A program made the translations under genes and the position numbers. A stretch of DNA of 10,644 nt from an uncultured Desulfomonile sp. (lineage in GTDB: Bacteria; Desulfobacterota; Desulfomonilia; Desulfomonilales; Desulfomonilaceae). The stretch covers positions 1 to 10,644 of the forward strand of contig CALDNG010000011.1 of the NCBI GenBank assembly GCA_937915285.1. Reading direction: 5' to 3'. The notes beneath the pieces are model-generated. The model worked only from the letters and a program-made list of their open reading frames with translations, had not been told where the DNA came from and did not search any database. Positions 5,750 through 10,644 of the stretch are shown piece by piece (position 1 is the first letter of the stretch; the number at the start of each line of letters is the position of its first letter).

Positions 5750-7603
5750 TTGGCTTTAGTAAGCTCACGCAGATTAGGCGCTTGCATAATTGATGAAAAA
5801 ATTTGTGAATTTACAGTATGGGCGCCAAATATAGAAGTGGTTGAAGTACACGTCCTCTCACCTGTGGATAGGCTGTTAAATCTTTCAAAGGACTCTCTCG
5901 GTTATCATTGGGGACGCTTCGAAGATGTTGCGCCTGGTAGTCTTTATTTATACAGGCTCGACGGAACTGTAGAGCGCCCTGACCCCGCCTCCAGATATCA
6001 ACCTGAGGGAGTGCATGGGCCATCTCAGGTTATGGAACCCGACTTCCCATGGACAGATAGCGATTGGACAGGGATATCCTTAATTGACTATGTGATATAT
6101 GAACTCCACGTAGGCGCTTTCACGGCGGAAGGCTCTTTTGATTCCATAATCCCTCGCCTGGAAAGACTTGTTGACCTGGGTGTCACTGCAATTGAGTTAA
6201 TGCCGGTAGCCCAGTTTCCGGGTTCCCGAAATTGGGGCTATGACGGTGTCCATCCCTATGCTGTTCAGAATTCTTATGGAGGTCCACCTGGTCTCAAGAG
6301 ACTTGTAAACGAGTGCCACTCAAAAGGCCTGTCCGTCATTATGGATGTCGTGTACAACCACCTTGGTCCTGAAGGAAACTATCTGGCTGATTATGGGCCC
6401 TACTTCACTGACCGATACAAGACCCCATGGGGACCTGCAGTAAACTATGATGGGCCACATAGCGATGAAGTGAGGTATTTCTTCATTTCAAACGCATGGC
6501 AATGGATTGACGAGTTTCATATCGACGCTCTAAGAATTGACGCAGTCCACCAGATATTTGATTTCTCGGCTTTTCATTTTCTGCAGGAATTGTCAGATAC
6601 CATTTATGAAAGGGCTGAAGGTCTCGGTAGGCGAGTTTATGTGATCGCTGAAAGCGATCTAAACGATTCCCGCATTCTCCGACCCACTGAACAAGGAGGA
6701 TATGGCTTAAGCGCACAGTGGAACGATGATTTTCATCACGCCTTACATTCTATCCTTACCAGGGAAAAACACGGCTATTATCAGGACTTTGGCACGGTCG
6801 AATGTCTGGCAAAAGCATTCACCGATGGCTTTGTTTATTCAGGCCAAAGATCGGAATATCGAAATCGCCGCCATGGAAACTCGTCTCGCTCGATTCCCTC
6901 AAAATGTTTTGTAGTTTTTTCCCAGAATCACGACCAAATCGGAAACAGGCCTTTTGGTGATCGTTTGAGGGCAAATCTGTCACTGGAAGCGCTAAAACTT
7001 GCAGCTGGCCTGGTCATACTATCCCCTTTCATTCCATTGCTATTCATGGGGGAGGAATACGGAGAAACTGCTCCCTTCCCATATTTTGTGAGTCATCTGG
7101 ATAGCGGACTGGTTGAGGCTATCGGGAAAAGTCGCAGAGAAGAACTTGTAATCTTTAGTGATTCAGGTGTTCCTGTCGACCCGCAGGACGAGACGACTTT
7201 CCTGTCTGCCAAATTGACACCAAACCCCCTCGAACAATCAGAGGCCGCCAACCTTTTCGATTTCTACAGGAGTTTGATTTTTCTCAGGAAGAGCATTCTG
7301 GGCAACTCGGCCCAAGACGCCAGGGGTATATCGGTTCGGTTTTCGGAAGAATTCCAGTATCTGGTTATAAATCGCCATGTAGATGGGCGTGAATTTTGCC
7401 TGTTGTTTTACCTCGGGCTTCAACCTGCGGTTCTCGTCATCCCATTTGAACACGGCAAATGGTCAATACTTCTTGATTCAAATGAGATCATGTGGGTCGG
7501 CAAGGAAAATCAAACAGAATTTGAAATTACTACCCGTAAGGAAATCTTGCTCGAATGCGCCCCGTGTCACTTCGTGTTATTCGAGCGTGATCATGAAAGG
7601 TAG
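5750..7603 (+). CDS. treZ: Malto-oligosyltrehalose trehalohydrolase
   Basis: This 617-residue cytoplasmic GH13 enzyme cleaves the alpha-1,4 bond next to the trehalose end of maltooligosyl-trehalose, releasing free trehalose; its substrate is made by TreY. The N-terminal beta-sandwich (about 8-95) has the FTVWAP motif (21-26). The TIM barrel runs from about 110, with YELHVGAFT (117-125), AIELMPVAQFPGSRNWGYDG (147-166) and DVVYNHLGPEGNY (199-211). Catalytic residues are nucleophile D264 in DALRIDAVH, acid/base E301 in VIAESDLND, and D395 in QNHDQIGNR. LLFMGEEYGE (430-439) is also typical, and a C-terminal beta domain follows. Length is normal for TreZ. The motif set, together with the adjacent treY, separates it from glycogen branching and debranching relatives. 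It starts at TTG after a perfect Shine-Dalgarno; treY follows 109 bases downstream, so co-transcription is likely. Confidence 0.95.
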   Translation: MALVSSRRLGACIIDEKICEFTVWAPNIEVVEVHVLSPVDRLLNLSKDSLGYHWGRFEDVAPGSLYLYRLDGTVERPDPASRYQPEGVHGPSQVMEPDFPWTDSDWTGISLIDYVIYELHVGAFTAEGSFDSIIPRLERLVDLGVTAIELMPVAQFPGSRNWGYDGVHPYAVQNSYGGPPGLKRLVNECHSKGLSVIMDVVYNHLGPEGNYLADYGPYFTDRYKTPWGPAVNYDGPHSDEVRYFFISNAWQWIDEFHIDALRIDAVHQIFDFSAFHFLQELSDTIYERAEGLGRRVYVIAESDLNDSRILRPTEQGGYGLSAQWNDDFHHALHSILTREKHGYYQDFGTVECLAKAFTDGFVYSGQRSEYRNRRHGNSSRSIPSKCFVVFSQNHDQIGNRPFGDRLRANLSLEALKLAAGLVILSPFIPLLFMGEEYGETAPFPYFVSHLDSGLVEAIGKSRREELVIFSDSGVPVDPQDETTFLSAKLTPNPLEQSEAANLFDFYRSLIFLRKSILGNSAQDARGISVRFSEEFQYLVINRHVDGREFCLLFYLGLQPAVLVIPFEHGKWSILLDSNEIMWVGKENQTEFEITTRKEILLECAPCHFVLFERDHER

Positions 7604-7712
7604 AGTCTATGGGCCTTCCAGAGCTAATATGTGAAAATTTGCATCAGTTCCAGAAAGCAAACCCGCGGCGAATCTCAAGGCTTGATTCGGCTGAAATTGA
7701 AGGAGTCTGGAG

Positions 7713-10502
7713 ATGAACGTTCCTTCAGCCACTTACCGACTTCAGTTTAGTCGTTCATTCAATTTCCGGATGGCTCAGGACATTTTACCTTACCTGGAGG
7801 AACTTGGGATTTCGCATGTTTATGCTTCACCGATTTTCAAGTCATCTCGAGGTAGCGACCACGGCTACAACGTGGTCGATCATAATTCCCTGAATTCCGA
7901 ACTAGGCTCGGACATGGATTTTGACTCGCTCATCGACTCGGTGACAAATAGAAGGATGTTCTGGCTCCAGGACATTGTTCCTAACCACATGGCTTTTGAC
8001 TCTGAAAACGGGATGCTCATGGATGTTCTCGAAAAAGGCCAGAGATCTGAATTCTTTTCATTCTTTGACATAGACTGGGAACATGCTTACGAAAACATTA
8101 AAGGACGGGTCCTGGCCCCGCTTCTCGGAAGATTTTACGGAGAATCTCTGGAGGATAGTGAAATATCCCTTTGTTTTGGACCGCAGGGTTTTTCAATAAA
8201 ATATTACGATCTCAATCTGCCTCTTGCTATCGATTCTTATTCGTTCGTGTTGTCACATCGCATTGGAACGTTGAGGAAAACACTGGGAAATGATCATCCT
8301 GATTTCATAAAACTTCTCGGGGTGCTTTACGTATTGAAAACCGTAGTGACGGAAGAAGAGTTGTCTGATGTGTACGACCAGGTCCGTTTTGTCAAGAAGA
8401 TGTTGTGGGATATATATTGCGCCAATGAAAGGTTCAAGGAATTTCTCGATGAGAACATCGAGATCTTTAATGGCGTCAAAATTAGAGGAGACAGCTTTGG
8501 GCTTCTGGACGAACTACTTTCCATGCAGGTTTTTCGTCTCTCCTATTGGAAGATCGCAACCAAAGAAATAAATTATCGCCGGTTCTTTAATATTAACAGT
8601 TTGATCTCCTTGAAGATACAGGACAGAAATGTCTTTGATTATGTTCATGATCTCGTTTTTCGGCAGATAAGATCGGGAAAGGTATGCGGACTCAGAATAG
8701 ATCATGTTGACGGGCTTAACGACCCCGGAGAATATGTAAGGCTCCTTAGAGCGAATTTTCCGGAGTTGTACCTGATTACTGAGAAGATTCTCCTCCGGGG
8801 CGAGGAACTTCCTGCTACCTGGCCGGTTCAGGGAACAACCGGTTATGATTTTCTCAACTATGTCAACGGCGTTTTCGTTGAAAGAATGAATGTACGAGCT
8901 ATCTCCAAAATTTATTCGAATTTCTCCGGGTTCCAGGACAACTTCAACGAAATGGTCCGGGAAAAGAAACGTCTCATAATCTTTGAACTGATGGCTGGAG
9001 ATATAAACAACCTGGCTCAGGAACTAAAAAGTATTTCGAGTCGCGACCGGCACGCCAGTGATGTAACGCTTTACGGACTCAGGCGGGCATTAACTGAAGT
9101 TCTGGTATCTTTTCCGGTATATCGCAGTTATGTCAGTTGGACTGAATTTACGCACAACGATCAGAAATACTTGGAGACTGCCATAAACCTGGCAGAGCAT
9201 TATGAACCGGCTTTGGCGCCTGAACTGCATTTCTTGAGAAAATTTCTGTTGTTACAATATCCGCCGTACATAGATGAGGATGGCAAGAAAGAATGGATCA
9301 AGTTCGCCATGAGATTTCAACAGTATACCAGCCCTGTCATGGCAAAAGGCCTGGAGGATACCGTCCTCTATATTTTCAACAGGCTGATTTCGTTGAATGA
9401 CGTTGGTGGGCAGCCAGAATTTTTTGGACACTCGATCAAAGAATTTCATCACTTGAACAAGAAACGGTTACGTTTGACTCCACTTTCCTTAAACGCTACA
9501 ACGACCCACGACACTAAACGGGATGAAGATGTTCGGGCCAGAATAAATGTCCTGTCTGAAATCCCTCGGGAATGGGAAACAACAGTCAAACGTTGGGGCA
9601 GGCTCAACAGGACCAGAAAAAAAAGAATCGGCAGGACGTATCTTCCTGACAAAAACGATGAATATTTTCTCTACCAGACTCTTGTGGGCTCATGGCCTCT
9701 TGACATGTCCGAATATCCGCAATTTCTGGACCGAATAAAAGAGTATGCAATTAAAGCCGTCCGAGAGGCTAAGGTCCACACGGCCTGGGTCAAGCCGGAC
9801 ATCGTTTACGAGGACGCCTACATATCTTTCATTGACTCAATCATGGAACCTACGCAGGACAACCCGTTCTTTGAAGATATCCTGGCGTTTGCTTCAAGGA
9901 TAGCCCGTTTTGGCATGCTTAATTCACTCTCCTGTGTCCTCTTGAAAATTACCAGTCCGGGTATTCCGGATTTCTACCAGGGAACAGAGCTGTGGAGTTT
10001 GAGTCTGGTAGATCCGGACAATCGGCGACCTGTTGATTTCTGCAAAAGGAAGAAACTTCTCGACGAAATTCGCTCGAAGGCAGCATCCAACATGGGGAAC
10101 CTGTTGGGCGAGTTATGTTCACAGATTGATAATGGCAAGATCAAGCTGTTTCTGACCTGGAAAGGAATCCAAACCAGGAAAGCCATGTCGAATCTTTTTG
10201 AGGAGGGTGAATACATACCCTTGCGAACTTCAGGAGCTTTCGCAAGGCATATTCTTGCGTTTGCCCGGATGGACAAAAAGAATTGCAGCATTACTGTTGC
10301 GCCGCGTCTTTTCCGGAAAGTTGCGCCTGATGGCTCAATGCCACTTGGGAAATCGGCCTGGAAAGACACATCGATATTATTGCCGAGGAGAATCAAGGGT
10401 AGCTTTGGGAATGTGATGACAGGTGAAGACATAGAATTTGAACGACACATTAACGTAGCTGATGTTCTCGAGACATTTCCAGTGGCTCTTCTGGTAAATT
10501 AG
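7713..10502 (+). CDS. treY: Malto-oligosyltrehalose synthase
   Basis: This 929-residue cytoplasmic GH13 glucosyl isomerase converts the reducing-end alpha-1,4 bond of maltodextrins to alpha,alpha-1,1, giving maltooligosyl-trehalose for TreZ. The start PSATYRLQFSRSFNF (4-18), LGISHVYASPIFKSSRGSDHG (31-51), VVDHN (54-58) and LQDIVPNHMAF (85-95) are family hallmarks. Catalytic residues are nucleophile D330 in GLRIDHVDGLNDP, acid/base E357 in LITEKIL (before GEELPATWPVQGTTGYDFLN), and D600 in TTTHDTKRDEDVRAR. GIPDFYQGTELW (750-761) and DPDNRRPVDF (767-776) close the conserved part. It is somewhat longer than many homologues, within the normal range, and looks intact. ATG 7713 follows AGGAG at 7701-7705. 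Trehalose made by this route draws on glycogen or maltodextrin and typically serves as an osmolyte or desiccation protectant. No glycogen debranching gene (treX/glgX) is in the window. Confidence 0.96.
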   Translation: MNVPSATYRLQFSRSFNFRMAQDILPYLEELGISHVYASPIFKSSRGSDHGYNVVDHNSLNSELGSDMDFDSLIDSVTNRRMFWLQDIVPNHMAFDSENGMLMDVLEKGQRSEFFSFFDIDWEHAYENIKGRVLAPLLGRFYGESLEDSEISLCFGPQGFSIKYYDLNLPLAIDSYSFVLSHRIGTLRKTLGNDHPDFIKLLGVLYVLKTVVTEEELSDVYDQVRFVKKMLWDIYCANERFKEFLDENIEIFNGVKIRGDSFGLLDELLSMQVFRLSYWKIATKEINYRRFFNINSLISLKIQDRNVFDYVHDLVFRQIRSGKVCGLRIDHVDGLNDPGEYVRLLRANFPELYLITEKILLRGEELPATWPVQGTTGYDFLNYVNGVFVERMNVRAISKIYSNFSGFQDNFNEMVREKKRLIIFELMAGDINNLAQELKSISSRDRHASDVTLYGLRRALTEVLVSFPVYRSYVSWTEFTHNDQKYLETAINLAEHYEPALAPELHFLRKFLLLQYPPYIDEDGKKEWIKFAMRFQQYTSPVMAKGLEDTVLYIFNRLISLNDVGGQPEFFGHSIKEFHHLNKKRLRLTPLSLNATTTHDTKRDEDVRARINVLSEIPREWETTVKRWGRLNRTRKKRIGRTYLPDKNDEYFLYQTLVGSWPLDMSEYPQFLDRIKEYAIKAVREAKVHTAWVKPDIVYEDAYISFIDSIMEPTQDNPFFEDILAFASRIARFGMLNSLSCVLLKITSPGIPDFYQGTELWSLSLVDPDNRRPVDFCKRKKLLDEIRSKAASNMGNLLGELCSQIDNGKIKLFLTWKGIQTRKAMSNLFEEGEYIPLRTSGAFARHILAFARMDKKNCSITVAPRLFRKVAPDGSMPLGKSAWKDTSILLPRRIKGSFGNVMTGEDIEFERHINVADVLETFPVALLVN

Positions 10503-10574
10503 GCCCAGAGGCTACAGATTTAACGGCGCCGTTTTCACCTCTTGTTGCCGTGGCGCCAAACTTGTGGAGGTCAT

Positions 10575-10644
10575 ATGGCCGCAGAAAATATTAACATTTC
10601 TCCATTCGTGGTTCGTGACTGCGCTCTGGTGGCGATCAGCACCG
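10575..10644 (+). CDS. Start of a further gene, resembling DUF5752 proteins (3' cut by window edge)
   Basis: ATG 10575 follows GGAGG at 10566-10570 with 4-base spacing. Only 23 codons are visible: MAAENINISPFVVRDCALVA, then IST. The run PFxVRDCxLVxISTG is what I recall at the N-terminus of small DUF5752-type proteins of deltaproteobacteria, but so little sequence is available that this is tentative. It lies 72 bases after treY in the same direction and may belong to the trehalose operon. No function can be given. Confidence 0.45.
   Translation, partial: MAAENINISPFVVRDCALVAIST

Noticed and set aside
9974..10450. Minus-strand 158-codon frame opposite the end of treY
   Set aside because: It is antisense to well-conserved treY motifs and has no protein family character.
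10525..10557. Two GGCGCC palindromes 21 bases apart after treY as a terminator
   Set aside because: The stem does not extend beyond 6 bp, the loop is long, and no T run follows.

Overview
The window looks like chromosomal DNA of a Gram-negative, probably anaerobic, deltaproteobacterial-type organism (Desulfobacterota-like). This is inferred from the style of the hybrid histidine kinase, from a Cys-rich response-regulator tail I associate with that group, and from a possible selenocysteine gene. Base composition alone does not settle the taxon. All supported genes read on the + strand.

Region 1 (1-4551) is a signalling operon. After the 3' end of an unrecognised gene (3-254) come three genes joined by 4-base stop/start overlaps. 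They are a membrane-anchored or secreted type-I periplasmic binding protein (297-1391), a membrane-bound hybrid histidine kinase with a TTG start (1388-3889), and a response regulator with no DNA-binding domain but a CxxC...CxxC tail (3886-4551). No transporter permease or ATPase lies beside the binding protein. It therefore probably acts as a ligand receptor for the kinase, in the manner of LuxP-LuxQ.

Region 2 (4552-5749) is an accessory or decaying stretch between two solid operons. It holds a solitary 29-base sequence that closely resembles a type I-E CRISPR repeat (4592-4620), a C-terminal scrap of a RecD2-type helicase (4637-4774), a small CopZ N-domain/BFD-like iron-sulfur protein (4809-5030), a C-terminal scrap of an HU DNA-binding protein (5038-5145), and about 600 bases with no recognisable gene. 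The CopZ-like gene is the most interesting item. Its frame is interrupted by one TGA exactly where the family has the first Cys of its CC pair, and the frame then continues to a natural domain end. A hairpin resembling a bacterial SECIS element lies directly after the TGA. It is either a short selenoprotein or a freshly broken gene, and the gene debris on both sides makes the second option a serious rival.

Region 3 (5750-10644) is a trehalose-synthesis operon. It has treZ (5750-7603, TTG start with an ideal Shine-Dalgarno) and treY (7713-10502), the two enzymes that convert the reducing end of maltodextrin or glycogen chains into free trehalose. The start of a further gene follows (10575 to the window edge) and resembles the N-terminus of DUF5752 proteins.
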